Part shown: one piece after another, positions 34,528-43,401 of the stretch
Position numbering within the stretch: the stretch's first letter is position 1
Layout of the letters: each line of letters starts with the position of its first letter
Assembly (NCBI RefSeq): GCF_022524345.1
Contig: NZ_JAKWJU010000002.1
Coordinates: 3,534,001-3,598,000, forward strand
Direction of reading: 5' to 3'
DNA: 64,000 nucleotides
Source: Streptomyces marispadix
Lineage (GTDB): Bacteria > Actinomycetota > Actinomycetes > Streptomycetales > Streptomycetaceae
Program-made: the position numbers and the translations under genes
The notes under the pieces: model-generated
What the model was told of the DNA's origin: nothing
The model's database searches: none
The model's input: only the letters and a program-made list of their open reading frames with translations

Positions 34528-35469
34528 TCAGTCGCTGCTACAGGACTTGGCCTCGTACCGCTTGAACTCGTCCTCCGACGGCTTGTACTGCTGCTCGAAG
34601 TTCTGGTCGCTCTCGGCGAGCTTCGGAAAGTGGCTGCTGAAGGTGTTGCGCCAGGCTTCCGCGCGGAACTCCTTGAGCTTCTCGTTGATCCGGCGGCAGT
34701 CCTTCTCGTGGCCTTCCCGGATGCCGATGCCGTAGAACTGCGGGTTCTCGATCTTGATATCCCTGACCACCTTGACGTCCTTGCTGTACGGCTCGGTCTC
34801 GGCGAATCCCTCAAGCAGAACCTTGTCCGTCCATACGGCCTGGACATTGCCGTTCTGGAGTTCCTTCACGCACGTCTTGTAGTCCTTGCGCAGGCTGATC
34901 TTGGCGCTCGCGCCGAGCGCCTCCTTGAGCTGGTCCTTCTTCTTGGCGGTGTTCGGGTCGGAAGTGGAACCCGCCGCGCTGCACACGCGCCTGTCCTCCA
35001 GGTCCTCGACCTTCTCGATCGAGTTCTCGTCCCTGCGTACGAGGACTCCCTGGTACGTCTTGAGATAGGGCGCCGTGAAGTCGATCTTCTCGTCGCGTGC
35101 GTCTGTGATGGTGTACGTGGCCACCGCCAGGTCGGCGTCGTGGTCGATCAGCCGCTGCTCGCGGTCACCGGCGGGAACGTCGTGCGCGTACTTGTCGAAG
35201 TGCATCCGATTGGCGAGGAAGTCGATCAACGCGATGTCGAAACCGGCGTATTCGTATTCCGAGCTGCTGCGCGTGCTGAAGCCCGGCAGCCCCTTCATTA
35301 CCTCGATGGACACCGAGGGCTGCTCGAAGATGGATTTCCGTGCGGAACCGGAACCCGAATCTCCCGGCCGGTCGCCCCCCTCTGACGAACCGCACGCAGG
35401 AGCGAGCAGACCGAGTACGGGCAGGCAGAGGACCGCCCCGAGACGTAAGCGCCGAACTCCGGCGATCAT
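34528..35469 (-). CDS. Family-3 amino-acid-type solute-binding lipoprotein (paralogue 1)
   Basis: 313 residues starting MIAGVRRLRL, preceded by AAGGAG. Lipoprotein-type signal ending near LLAPAC. The PBP2 fold has DLAVATYTITDARDEKIDF and APYLKTYQGVLVRRDE. Long stretches match the product at 32633-33601. It is first in the minus-strand operon (then membrane protein, second binding protein, P-loop protein). Substrate inferred as an amino acid or similar; a transport role lacks the needed partner genes here. Confidence 0.88.
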   Translation of the reverse strand: MIAGVRRLRLGAVLCLPVLGLLAPACGSSEGGDRPGDSGSGSARKSIFEQPSVSIEVMKGLPGFSTRSSSEYEYAGFDIALIDFLANRMHFDKYAHDVPAGDREQRLIDHDADLAVATYTITDARDEKIDFTAPYLKTYQGVLVRRDENSIEKVEDLEDRRVCSAAGSTSDPNTAKKKDQLKEALGASAKISLRKDYKTCVKELQNGNVQAVWTDKVLLEGFAETEPYSKDVKVVRDIKIENPQFYGIGIREGHEKDCRRINEKLKEFRAEAWRNTFSSHFPKLAESDQNFEQQYKPSEDEFKRYEAKSCSSD

Positions 35470-35907
35470 GGTTCTCCTTGGGTCGCGAACAGTGAACGGT
35501 CCTCGCAACGGGCGAGGGTGCCGCATTGGGGAGACAGGCGCGGAACAACCCCTGACGCCCGTCTTCGCGCCCGAAAGGGCAGTTGCCTCCGGCACTCACA
35601 CCGGCCCGTCGCACAGGGCGCGCGCGTGCAGGGCGCCAAGAATGCCACAAAGCAACGTTGAAGCGCGTCAAAAAGGGCGCACAGCAAAGGAGTTACGTAT
35701 TCGTGGCGGAGCGGTTGCATGGACGTGTCGCTACCGCCGCGTTGCTCCTTTGTCTCTTCACCCGTCCTCGGCAAGACCCGCCTCGGCTCTTCACGTGGCC
35801 CGCCCCATTCCTGAGCATTCCAAGCAGCCGGGGAGACTTCACCGGCAGACTTCATCGGGGGTTTCCCGAACGCCCGCGCTCCGGCACGCGCCCCGGAATG
35901 CCTTCAC
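35470..35907. other. 438-bp gap without a convincing gene
   Basis: The gap is flanked by the start of the binding-protein operon and the end of the PadR-linked gene, both on the minus strand. It includes a locally AT-richer patch around 35640-35700, which could hold the operon promoter. I see no clear hairpin, repeat or coding signal. Confidence 0.5.
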
Positions 35908-37128
35908 TCACTTTCGCGGCTCGTCCGGAGACGAACTCGCCGTCCCCTCCGGCCACTTGTCGCGGTAGTGCCGGATCAGCCACACGCCGGTCACTACCCC
36001 GAGCACCGCCGCGGCCCACTCGAACCAGCCCGGGTCACTCCAGTCGGCGTCGACGACGCAGATCACACAGAGCACGAAGAAGCCCGCCTCGCCCTGCCAG
36101 CGCAGCGCCTCCTTCGTGGGCCTGGGGGCGCGTCCCTCCTCCACGAGGGTCAGCGCGTACTCCTCGGCGTCGCCGAACTCCTCCTCGGGCAGCGCACCCG
36201 TCGACTCCAGATGCGCCTCCGTCTCGGCGACGATGCGCCGGGCGACCCGTCGGGAGACGCGGTGACGCCCACGCAGAAGCCCTTCGAGACGGCGAAGCCA
36301 GTCGGCGGTGTCCGTGCCGCCTCCGTCCGTGCTGCTGCCGTCCGCGTCGCCGCCGCGCCGCGACCGGCCGTGAGCGCGGCCGCCCGTCAGCAGGCGTTCG
36401 TACACCGACCCCAACCGCCCCGGTTCCGCCGGGCGTTCGGTGCGCCAGCCCAGCCAGAGCAGCAGGAACCCGCAGAGGACGACGGTCGCCGACGGCACCC
36501 GTACCAGTTCCGTACGCGGCAGATACTGCGTCGACAGGGCCACCGGAATCCCCATCGCGGCGGCACCGGCGAGCGTCGCCGTCGCCGCGCGGGGGCGGCC
36601 CGCGGTGCGCAGCGTGTAGCCCACCGCCGCGATGGAGAAGACCACGGCGAGGAGGGCCATGCCGGTAAGCCTCGCCGCGTCCACATCGACCCACAGTCCG
36701 TTGCGTATCCACACCAGGACCCCGCCGACTGCGGCGACAAGGCCGGGCGCGACGAGCGGGAGCCCCCAGTAGTCGTCGACGGAGAGGTCGTGCGGGTAGT
36801 CCCGCTGGGCACGCCGCGCGGCCGGTGTACGGGCGGCGGCCAGGCTGTCCGCGTACTGCTCCGGGGTGCCGAAGGCCTGCTCGGGACTCTCGCCGGACTC
36901 GGCGCAGTGGGCCAGGGCCTCCGCCACGGCGCTCTCGGCCGTCTCCAGCTCCACGCCCCGGTACAGCAGACACCAGGTGACCCGCTCTCCCCAGGACTCC
37001 GCTTCTTCTGTCGACGATCCGGCCTGCGGCTCGGACTGCGGCGCCGACGTCTCGGGCGGTGTCCCGGTCCGGGGTCCTGTCTGTGTCCCCGCCTGTGTCC
37101 CGGGTTCGTGCTTCGCCGTCTCACTCAT
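35908..37128 (-). CDS. Multi-pass membrane protein paired with PadR regulator
   Basis: 406 residues. A Thr/Pro-rich N-terminus (~40 residues) precedes a helical segment (LETAESAVAEALAHCAES, FGTPEQYADSLAAAR) resembling the HAAS-type helical region common in PadR-partner membrane proteins. Four or five hydrophobic helices follow, then a second copy of the helical motif (VSRRVARRIVAETEAHLES, FGDAEEYALTLVEEG), then two more helices. The start overlaps the padR stop (ATGA), so the pair is translationally coupled. PadR partner proteins often sense the envelope or act as export regulators; the exact function is unknown. Confidence 0.75.
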   Translation of the reverse strand: MSETAKHEPGTQAGTQTGPRTGTPPETSAPQSEPQAGSSTEEAESWGERVTWCLLYRGVELETAESAVAEALAHCAESGESPEQAFGTPEQYADSLAAARTPAARRAQRDYPHDLSVDDYWGLPLVAPGLVAAVGGVLVWIRNGLWVDVDAARLTGMALLAVVFSIAAVGYTLRTAGRPRAATATLAGAAAMGIPVALSTQYLPRTELVRVPSATVVLCGFLLLWLGWRTERPAEPGRLGSVYERLLTGGRAHGRSRRGGDADGSSTDGGGTDTADWLRRLEGLLRGRHRVSRRVARRIVAETEAHLESTGALPEEEFGDAEEYALTLVEEGRAPRPTKEALRWQGEAGFFVLCVICVVDADWSDPGWFEWAAAVLGVVTGVWLIRHYRDKWPEGTASSSPDEPRK

Positions 37129-37583
37129 CGGATGCCGCCTTCCTCGACGCTTCTCGTGGTGCGCGTGCGGTGCCTGGTGTCCGCCGCGCTCGCGGCGTTC
37201 TCGCTACGTGTGCTACGTGTCGTCGCCCCGGTGCCCACGGCGCCCGTACTGCTCAGCAGCCGGTCCATGCGCTCGGCGAACTCGCCCCAGCGGACGCCCT
37301 GTTCGGCCAGCCAGCGGGCGCCGCGCCCCGTGAGCGAATAGACCTTGCGCCCCGGGCCGCCCGCTCCCGCCGCCCATGTCGAGCTGAGAATCCCGTCCGA
37401 CTCCAGCCGCGCCAGCACGGGGTAGAGCACCCCGCCCTTCAGCCGTCCGAAGCCCGCCTCGTTCAGGCGCTGCGCAACGGCGTAGCCGTGGTTGTCGCCC
37501 TCTGCCAGCACCGCGGCGGCGGCCAGTTCGATCACGCCGCGCAGCCAGGCGGCGGGCTCCTCGTTCGTCGCTCCGGTGGTCAC
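37125..37583 (-). CDS. PadR-family transcription regulator
   Basis: 152 residues from the inner GTG at 37583. A further in-frame GTG at 37610 lies inside the palindromic operator, so the inner start is preferred. The winged helix is clear (WLRGVIELAAAAVLAEGDNHGYAV, LKGGVLYPVLARLESDGIL, GPGRKVYSLTGRGARWLAE). PadR proteins repress their own promoter. The perfect inverted repeat at 37607-37632 is the obvious operator. Confidence 0.9.
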   Translation of the reverse strand: MTTGATNEEPAAWLRGVIELAAAAVLAEGDNHGYAVAQRLNEAGFGRLKGGVLYPVLARLESDGILSSTWAAGAGGPGRKVYSLTGRGARWLAEQGVRWGEFAERMDRLLSSTGAVGTGATTRSTRSENAASAADTRHRTRTTRSVEEGGIR

Positions 37584-37606
37584 GAGTAGAGAGTAGACCA
37601 GATTCG

Positions 37607-37632
37607 GCACTAGTCAATTTTCTGACTAGTGC
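37607..37632. promoter_or_regulatory. Perfect inverted repeat, likely PadR operator
   Basis: GCACTAGTCA and TGACTAGTGC form perfect 10-bp arms around the 6-bp spacer ATTTTC. It lies 24 bp upstream of the preferred padR start, in a locally AT-rich patch that probably includes the promoter. Confidence 0.85.
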
Positions 37633-37767
37633 CCGTCCGTTCAGGGTCTCCCGCGCTTCGCCCGCGAGGCATACGGCCACCCGGCCCTTCGCCCGATGCC
37701 GTACATACGCCGCGGAGCCCACAATCAGAGAGGAAGTCGGAGTGAACGGACCGGAGAGGAGAGCCCC

Positions 37768-38259
37768 ATGTCGTACCCGGAGCCCCGCTATCTCGGCGAG
37801 GGAGGCGAGGCCACCGCACTGTTCCGCCCCGCGAGCACCGGCCCCGACCTCACGAGCGGGACGGGCAACCGAACGCACTACCTCGCCACCGGCGCCGGCA
37901 CGGAAGGCGAATTCGGGCTCTACAAGGTGGAGTTGGGGCCGCGCTCACCCGGCCCGAGCACCCACTTCCACCGGGCGATCTCGGAGTCCTTCTACGTACT
38001 GTCCGGGGAGCTTCAGCTCTTCGACGGCGAACGATCGGCCACGGGCCGCGAGGGCGACTTCCTCTACGTACCGCCCGGCGGACTCCACGCGTTCAAGAAC
38101 ACCGCCGACGAGCCGGTGTCGATGCTGCTGCTCTTCACGCCGGGCGCGCCCCGCGAGGAGTACTTCGAGCGGATCGGCGAGATGACGCAGCGCGGCGGCA
38201 AGGAGCTGGAGGACTTCCTCGTGAAGCACGACAGCTTCTTCGTCGGCGACGACGGATGA
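37768..38259 (+). CDS. Cupin-domain protein
   Basis: 163 residues, with GAGAGGAG before the ATG. Cupin motif 1 is GPSTHFHRAISESFYVLSG and motif 2 is GDFLYVPPGGLHAFKN; together they give the metal-binding His/Glu set. A short helical tail follows (EYFERIGEMTQ). Single-domain cupins range from dioxygenases and isomerases to sensors. It is divergent from the padR pair. No specific substrate can be inferred. Confidence 0.9.
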   Translation: MSYPEPRYLGEGGEATALFRPASTGPDLTSGTGNRTHYLATGAGTEGEFGLYKVELGPRSPGPSTHFHRAISESFYVLSGELQLFDGERSATGREGDFLYVPPGGLHAFKNTADEPVSMLLLFTPGAPREEYFERIGEMTQRGGKELEDFLVKHDSFFVGDDG

Positions 38260-38309
38260 GCTCCGCGCCCAGCGCCCAGCGCCCAGCGCACGGCCACGGC
38301 TCAGGCTCC

Positions 38310-38338
38310 CGGCCCCGGGGGTGAGCCACCCGGGGCCG
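38310..38338 (+). terminator. Terminator hairpin after the cupin gene
   Basis: CGGCCCCGGG and CCCGGGGCCG form a perfect 10-bp stem with a 9-nt loop, 51 nt after the cupin stop. Confidence 0.75.
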
Positions 38339-38340
38339 TC

Positions 38341-38667
38341 ATGGGGGCCCACGCGGTGACGCTCGCCGTGGAGCTGCACGCCGGGAGCGAAAGCGTGCGC
38401 CAAGTGACCGCTGCCGACGCCCGGTTGATCCCTTCGCGTCCGCGCCGGGCACGGCATCGCATCGAAGAGGCCCGCGCGTACCAGCTCGACGGAAAGCCCG
38501 AGACGGCGCTGGAGACGCTGGACAAGGCTCACGCCAACGCGCCCGAAACGATCCGGTACAACGGGTACGCGCGCCGCATCATCCTTGAGGAGACCGAGGC
38601 GAAGGCACCCGAGCGCAGGCGCCGCGCCTCCGAACTCGCAGTGAAGGTCGGTCTGTTGGCGGCCTGA
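38341..38667 (+). pseudogene. C-terminal remnant of an HTH/TPR-type regulator
   Basis: The 108 residues begin immediately after a terminator hairpin, with no ribosome-binding site. They read like the end of the actinomycete XRE/TPR regulator family (EEARAYQLDGKPETALETL, NGYARRIILEETEA). The DNA-binding domain and most repeats are missing. It is next to, but not part of, the intact XRE/TPR gene at 38732-40075, so it is probably a decayed relative. A short functional protein cannot be excluded. Confidence 0.5.
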
Positions 38668-38671
38668 CCAC

Positions 38672-38696
38672 GCAGGGGCAGAAATCCTGCCCCTGC
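38672..38696. terminator. Bidirectional terminator hairpin
   Basis: GCAGGGGCAG and CTGCCCCTGC form a perfect 10-bp stem with a 5-nt loop (AAATC) between two convergent gene ends. Confidence 0.8.
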
Positions 38697-38731
38697 TCCC
38701 CGGCGAGCGTTTCTACGGTCGGTGAGTGGCC

Positions 38732-40075
38732 TCAGGCCGCATGACCCTTCAGGTTGGCGACCTCCCGTGCCCGCTCGTTCAGCTCACGCACCGCGCGCAC
38801 CCTGCCGTACGGACGGACCCGGCTCCGCATCGTGTCGAAGTGCTCGTCGCCTCTCGACGTGCTCAACTGCACGTAATCGTCGAGGAAGGCGTGCCAGGTC
38901 GCACAGGCGGCGTCCACGTGTCCGAGCTCGAACTGCCGTTGTGCGAGCAGCGCGTTGGAGTGGACGCGTCCCTGGCGCTCCTGCCTGGGCTGGACGCGCA
39001 GGCACTCCTTCATGGCCGCGATCGACCCGGCGAGGTCCTTGAACTCGTAGAGCACGTGCGAGACATGGAACTGGTACGCGCTCGCGTCGTATCCACCGAC
39101 GGCTTCGCGTCGGCTGTCCGCCTTGGACAGCGCCGTCTCGGCTTCCCTCAGCCGAGCCATCGCGCGTTGCCTGCTGCCCGTCATCGACTCGGCGTGCGCC
39201 TGCTGCCCGGCGAGGAACGCCTTCAGCCGCGGGCCCGCCTTGGGCGATGCCGCGGCGGCCGAGTTCGCCAGTTCCAACGCCTTCGTGCCGTAGCCCAAGT
39301 TGGACGCCTGGAGACTCATCCCCCGGAGGGTGCGGCAGTACGTCACGTGATCCTCCGCGGCACCGGCCAGCCTCAGAGCACGCACGTAATACCGCTGCCC
39401 AAGCCCGTGGCGACGCTCGTACATCGCCATCCACCCTGTGAGGTACACGAGATCGGAGGCGGCGGCGAGCATGTCCTTGCGCACTTCCTCGCTCGCGGAC
39501 GCCTTCAGATAGGGCGCTACGGTGTTCACCAGGAAGGCCGCAGCCATAGGCCGCGCGTGCCCGCCACCGAGTTCGTCGAGGATGTCGGCGATCTTCTCGG
39601 TCATCGACCGTACGGTTGCCACCTCGCCCTCACCGATGCGGGCCGCGCGCATCGTGGTCGCGGTCGCCGAACGGCCGTGCACTTCGGCGAACCCCGGGAC
39701 CGGGACTGCGGCCGAATAGACCCCTGCGGCGAGCACACTTCGGCGAGACGGGTCCATGTCCTGCCTTCCGACGTCGAGGAGTTCAGAGACAGTGTCGCCG
39801 TCGCTTCCCGTGCCGTCGGACTCCTTCGAGGCGAATCCGGCTTCCCGCAGGGTCACGGGCCGTTTCAGCTTGCGCGATAACGCTTCCACGATGATGGGCC
39901 TGACCTGTGCCTTTGGCATGGTGCCCCTGACCCAGTGCGACACGGCCGTCTGGTCGTAGCGAAGTTGCAAACCTGCCTCCGCACCGGTCCGGTTCACGGC
40001 TGAGGCCATCTGCGTCCGCGACCATCCAGCCTGGTCAAGCAGGGTGGCAAGAGCGGAGTTACGGGTGCGTGCCAT
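38732..40075 (-). CDS. XRE-family regulator with helical (TPR-like) sensor region
   Basis: 447 residues starting MARTRNSALATLLDQAGWS. HTH in the first ~75 residues (ATLLDQAGWSRTQMASAVNR, AVSHWVRGTMP), a short linker, then helical TPR-like repeats to the C-terminus (AYQFHVSHVLYEFKDLAGSI). Actinomycetes carry many such regulators, commonly next to small partner genes that they control. Two small genes (40195-40359, 40356-41051) are divergent here and are the likely targets. Signal unknown. Confidence 0.85.
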   Translation of the reverse strand: MARTRNSALATLLDQAGWSRTQMASAVNRTGAEAGLQLRYDQTAVSHWVRGTMPKAQVRPIIVEALSRKLKRPVTLREAGFASKESDGTGSDGDTVSELLDVGRQDMDPSRRSVLAAGVYSAAVPVPGFAEVHGRSATATTMRAARIGEGEVATVRSMTEKIADILDELGGGHARPMAAAFLVNTVAPYLKASASEEVRKDMLAAASDLVYLTGWMAMYERRHGLGQRYYVRALRLAGAAEDHVTYCRTLRGMSLQASNLGYGTKALELANSAAAASPKAGPRLKAFLAGQQAHAESMTGSRQRAMARLREAETALSKADSRREAVGGYDASAYQFHVSHVLYEFKDLAGSIAAMKECLRVQPRQERQGRVHSNALLAQRQFELGHVDAACATWHAFLDDYVQLSTSRGDEHFDTMRSRVRPYGRVRAVRELNERAREVANLKGHAA

Positions 40076-40194
40076 GGTCAACTCCCGACAGCTTTCATGG
40101 CTTTCATGCTTTGCCCACTCGCCAACGCTACCCGCCTGGTAGCGCTGTGCAGTTACCTCGTCGCAGGCAATCACGCGATCAGGACGAGGAATTC

Positions 40195-40359
40195 ATGGCC
40201 GCCGTCACTTTGAACCGGACATCGCCGCCCGGAGGGCTCGACGTCGAGTTGCGGGACGCAGGAGCGTTCCGGGGCGCGGCCGGACTCCCGGTCGTCCCGA
40301 CGTCGCCTGCCGCGACGCAGGCGCCCACTACCGAAGACCGTTCGGGGAGTGCGCGGTGA
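40195..40359 (+). CDS. Small protein next to the XRE regulator
   Basis: 54 residues (MAAVTLNRTSPPGG to the stop), with GAGGA upstream. It is coupled to the next gene by a GTGA overlap. It is soluble and polar with no recognised motif. Its small size and place beside the XRE/TPR regulator fit the pattern of regulator-partner small proteins. Function unknown. Confidence 0.65.
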   Translation: MAAVTLNRTSPPGGLDVELRDAGAFRGAAGLPVVPTSPAATQAPTTEDRSGSAR

Positions 40360-41051
40360 TGCCCGAGGAACTCACCCAGGCGTGCGGTGGCCACAGCAGC
40401 CCGGTTCGCCGCCCCGCGATGGTGCCCTACATCACCCAGTGGAGCGGCGAAGAAGTCGCCCCGCGTCCCAAGATGGTCATGCGCAGAGGCCGTATCGCCT
40501 TCGCCGACGAGCGTCCCTACGACCGCGACTCCCGCGGCGTCCTGTGGGCCCGCACCCCGTGCCAACCGGGCAAGGGCAGGCCGCAGTTCGGCCTCGTACA
40601 CCCCCTGCGGCAGCGCAACGCCGTGGAACGCCTTCTCTGCCAGGTGTGCGGCGGTCCGGCCGACCGCGACGCCGACGGCGTCCTCTGGCTCCTCACCGAT
40701 GAACCCACCGATGAACCCACCGAAGAACCGGGCACCCCCGCCGACGCGGGGTCCGAAGACGTCGTCACGGAGCACCCGCCGCTCTGTCTGCCCTGCGCCC
40801 GCATCGCCGTCACCGCGTGCCCCCGACTGCGGCGCGACTTCACCGCCGTACGCGTCCGCGCCCTCGAACAAGCCGGGGTTCGCGGAGCCCTCTACCGGCC
40901 CGCCGCTCCGCGTCCGGTCCCGGTCGACGCGGTCTCCGTCGCCTTCGACGACCCCGTCGTCGACTGGGTACGCGCAGGCAAACTCCTGCTCCGCCTCACC
41001 GAGTTCCGGCCCGTGTCCCTCGATACGGCGGTCCCCGCCACCGGGACGTGA
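40356..41051 (+). CDS. Cysteine-pair protein of unknown function
   Basis: 231 residues from GTG, or 230 from the next codon ATG. Two CxxC knuckles (C95/C98 in LCQVCGG; C144/C147 in LCLPCARI) about 46 residues apart look like a zinc ribbon. Between them is an acidic low-complexity stretch with DEPT repeats from a 12-bp tandem. No enzyme motif seen. Coupled to the 54-residue gene and divergent from the XRE regulator. Confidence 0.7.
   Translation: MMPEELTQACGGHSSPVRRPAMVPYITQWSGEEVAPRPKMVMRRGRIAFADERPYDRDSRGVLWARTPCQPGKGRPQFGLVHPLRQRNAVERLLCQVCGGPADRDADGVLWLLTDEPTDEPTEEPGTPADAGSEDVVTEHPPLCLPCARIAVTACPRLRRDFTAVRVRALEQAGVRGALYRPAAPRPVPVDAVSVAFDDPVVDWVRAGKLLLRLTEFRPVSLDTAVPATGT
40694..40723 (+). 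repeat. 12-bp in-frame tandem repeat
   Basis: Two to three copies of the 12-bp unit ACCGATGAACCC, encoding TDEP repeats in the acidic loop of the cysteine-pair protein. Confidence 0.75.
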
Positions 41052-41090
41052 GGCCGCTTCCCCAAGGGCCGCTCGGAGCCCGGGACCGGA

Positions 41091-41126
41091 AACGGCACGG
41101 CGGCCCAAGTGCCCCGCCGTGCCGTT
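41091..41126 (+). terminator. Terminator hairpin after the cysteine-pair gene
   Basis: AACGGCACGGCGG and CCGCCGTGCCGTT form a perfect 13-bp stem with a 10-nt loop, 39 nt after the stop. It lies between two convergent genes and may serve both. Confidence 0.85.
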
Positions 41127-41196
41127 CCGTTGCGTCGCGTCACGCGTCAGCCGTCGTGCGGGCCGTCACGCGCCGACCCGCCGCGAGCGGCGGCGG

Positions 41197-42885
41197 TCAG
41201 CCGTCCGCCGCACCGTCCCGCAGCCACACCGTCGTCTCGCCCGGGAGCCCCTCCCCGTTCAACGGGCCGCTGCTCAGCAGCACTTCACCCTCCGGCAGCG
41301 GCCTGGTCTCCGTACCGAAGTTGGTCAGGCAGTGCCAGCCGTCGGGCCGTACGAAGTGCAGCACGCCGTCCGAGGCCGTCTCCTCGTCGCTTAGCCACGT
41401 CAGCGACTCGTCCGTGCCGACGAGCTTGTGGCGCAGCCGCAGCGCCTCCCGGTACAGCTCCAGCGTGGAGTCCTCCTCGCCCTCCTGTGCCTCGGCCGAC
41501 AGCTCGCCGAAGTACGCGGGCTGCGGCAGCCAAGGGCTCTCGCCGTCCTCCGTGCCGAAGCCGAACGACGGGCCCGTACGCGTCCAGGGCAGCGGTACGC
41601 GGCAGCCGTCGCGCCCCTTGCGGGTGTGCGAGCTGCGTTCCCACACCGGGTCCTGGAGCTCGTCCTCCGTGAGGCTCGCGACCTCCGGCAGGCCCAGCTC
41701 CTCGCCCTGGTACATGTACGCGGACCCCGGCAGCGCCAGCTCCAGCATCGTCGCCGCACGGGCCCGGCGCAGGCCGCGCTCCGCGTCCGCCTCAGGGCGG
41801 GTGCCGCCGCTCAGCAGCCACTCGTCGGTGTCGGCGCCCTCGGGGAGCGCGAAGCGCGAGGCGTGCCTGATCACGTCGTGGTTGGAGAGCACCCAGGTCG
41901 CGGAGGCGCCCGCGTCCTGAGCCGTACGCAGGGATTCGTCGATCACGGAGCGCAGCTCCCGCGCGTCCCAACCGGTCTTCAGATACTCGAAGTTGAACGC
42001 CTGGCCCAGCCCCTCGGGACGTGCGTAGAGCACCAGGCGGTGCCGCTTCACCCACGCCTCGGCGATGCCGACGCGGGGCGGGTCGTACTCGTTGAAGACC
42101 TCGCGCCACTCGCGGTATATCTCGTGCACCTCGTCGCGGTCCCAGAACGGGTGGGTGCCGTCCTCGATCTCCGCCATCTGCTCGTCGTAGGAGCGGGGCC
42201 CCATGTCGCGCAGCGGTTCGTCGAGGTCCTTCATCAGGGCGTTGGCCACGTCGATGCGGTAGCCGTCCACTCCTCTGTCCGACCAGAAGCGGAGCGTCTT
42301 GCGGAAGTCGGCGCGCACCTCGGGGTTCTCCCAGTTGAGGTCCGGCTGCTCCGGGGCGAACAGATGCATGTACCACCAGCCGTCGGGAAGCCGGCTCCAG
42401 GCGGGCCCGCCGAAGGCGGACTCCCAGTCGGCGGGCGGCAGTTCGCCGTTCTCGCCCCTGCCCTGGCGGAAGATGTAGCGGTCGCGCTCGGGCGATCCGG
42501 GCTCGGCGCGCAGCGCCGCCTGGAACCACTCGTGGTCATTGGACGTGTGGTTGGGGACGATGTCGATGATGACCTTGATGCCGAAGCGGTGCGCCTCGGC
42601 GACCATCTCGTCGAAGTCGTCGAGCGTGCCGAGCCGGGGGTCGACGTCGCGGTAGTCGGCCACGTCGTAGCCCCCGTCGGCCAGTGCCGACGGGTAGAAG
42701 GGGCTCAACCAGACGGCGTCGACGCCCAGTTCGGCGAGGTAGGGCAGCCGCGAGGTGATGCCCCGGATGTCGCCGAGCCCGTCGCCGTCGGAGTCGGCGA
42801 AGCTGCGGGGGTAGATCTGGTAGACGGCGGCCTGGCGCCACCAGTCGGGGCCGTCCTGGCGGTGCGGTGCTGTGGTGTCGGTCAC
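41197..42885 (-). CDS. GH13 alpha-glucosidase
   Basis: 562 residues. The (beta/alpha)8 catalytic regions are complete: VIIDIVPNHTS (region I), GYRIDVAN with the nucleophile Asp (II), GIAEAWV with the acid/base Glu (III) and VLSNHD (IV). The QIYPRSFADSDGDGLGDIRG start marks the oligo-1,6-glucosidase/alpha-glucosidase subfamily. No signal peptide, so it cleaves imported alpha-glucosides such as maltose, isomaltose or trehalose-type oligosaccharides in the cytoplasm. The neighbouring LacI regulator and ABC importer supply and control its substrate. Confidence 0.93.
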   Translation of the reverse strand: MTDTTAPHRQDGPDWWRQAAVYQIYPRSFADSDGDGLGDIRGITSRLPYLAELGVDAVWLSPFYPSALADGGYDVADYRDVDPRLGTLDDFDEMVAEAHRFGIKVIIDIVPNHTSNDHEWFQAALRAEPGSPERDRYIFRQGRGENGELPPADWESAFGGPAWSRLPDGWWYMHLFAPEQPDLNWENPEVRADFRKTLRFWSDRGVDGYRIDVANALMKDLDEPLRDMGPRSYDEQMAEIEDGTHPFWDRDEVHEIYREWREVFNEYDPPRVGIAEAWVKRHRLVLYARPEGLGQAFNFEYLKTGWDARELRSVIDESLRTAQDAGASATWVLSNHDVIRHASRFALPEGADTDEWLLSGGTRPEADAERGLRRARAATMLELALPGSAYMYQGEELGLPEVASLTEDELQDPVWERSSHTRKGRDGCRVPLPWTRTGPSFGFGTEDGESPWLPQPAYFGELSAEAQEGEEDSTLELYREALRLRHKLVGTDESLTWLSDEETASDGVLHFVRPDGWHCLTNFGTETRPLPEGEVLLSSGPLNGEGLPGETTVWLRDGAADG

Positions 42886-43401
42886 GTCGATTCCTCGCAG
42901 TGCGGTGCGGGTCCGGTCATGGTCGTTACTCGTTGCTGGTGTTACTCGGTCGTGCTCTCCGCATGGCTTCCGTGCGTGCCGTATGCGGAACGTGCGTTCC
43001 GCTCGCGGTGCGTACGGCTGCCGTACGGTTCTTGGGATTCGTACTCAGCGGTCCTGCTCTGTATTCGGTTGTTGTCCGGGCACGCGTGGTTCGGCATGCG
43101 GAGGCCCGGAGTCCAGGTGGCCGCGGTGGGGGACGCGGCGGCCGTACGGGCGCGCGCCGATGAGGCGCGCTCCCGGCGACTGCGGTGCGGGATGCGGCGG
43201 GACGTGGTCGTGGGTGTGGTGAGTACGGACGGCCTTCGGGGGACGGCCGCGCCTTTGCGGCCCGTCCCGGCGTCCGGGCGGCTGTGCGGTTCTGCGGTTC
43301 TGCGGTTCTGGGCTACGGGTTCTGCGGCCTTCGGACCGCGTGGCTCCCGCCGGACCCTGTCCGGCCAGGCCCGCCGCGTACCGGCCGTACAGGCAGACGC
43401 G
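42886..43401. other. 516-bp gap without a convincing gene
   Basis: This gap separates two minus-strand genes: the LacI gene ends at 43402 and the GH13 gene begins at 42885. The glucosidase promoter should lie within the first ~150 bp before 42885. Near 43280-43330 is a short direct-repeat patch of TTCTGCGG units. No clear coding sequence. Confidence 0.5.

Noticed and set aside
37584..37610. Distal GTG as the padR start
   Set aside because: It lies within the palindromic operator and adds residues before the normal PadR N-terminus.
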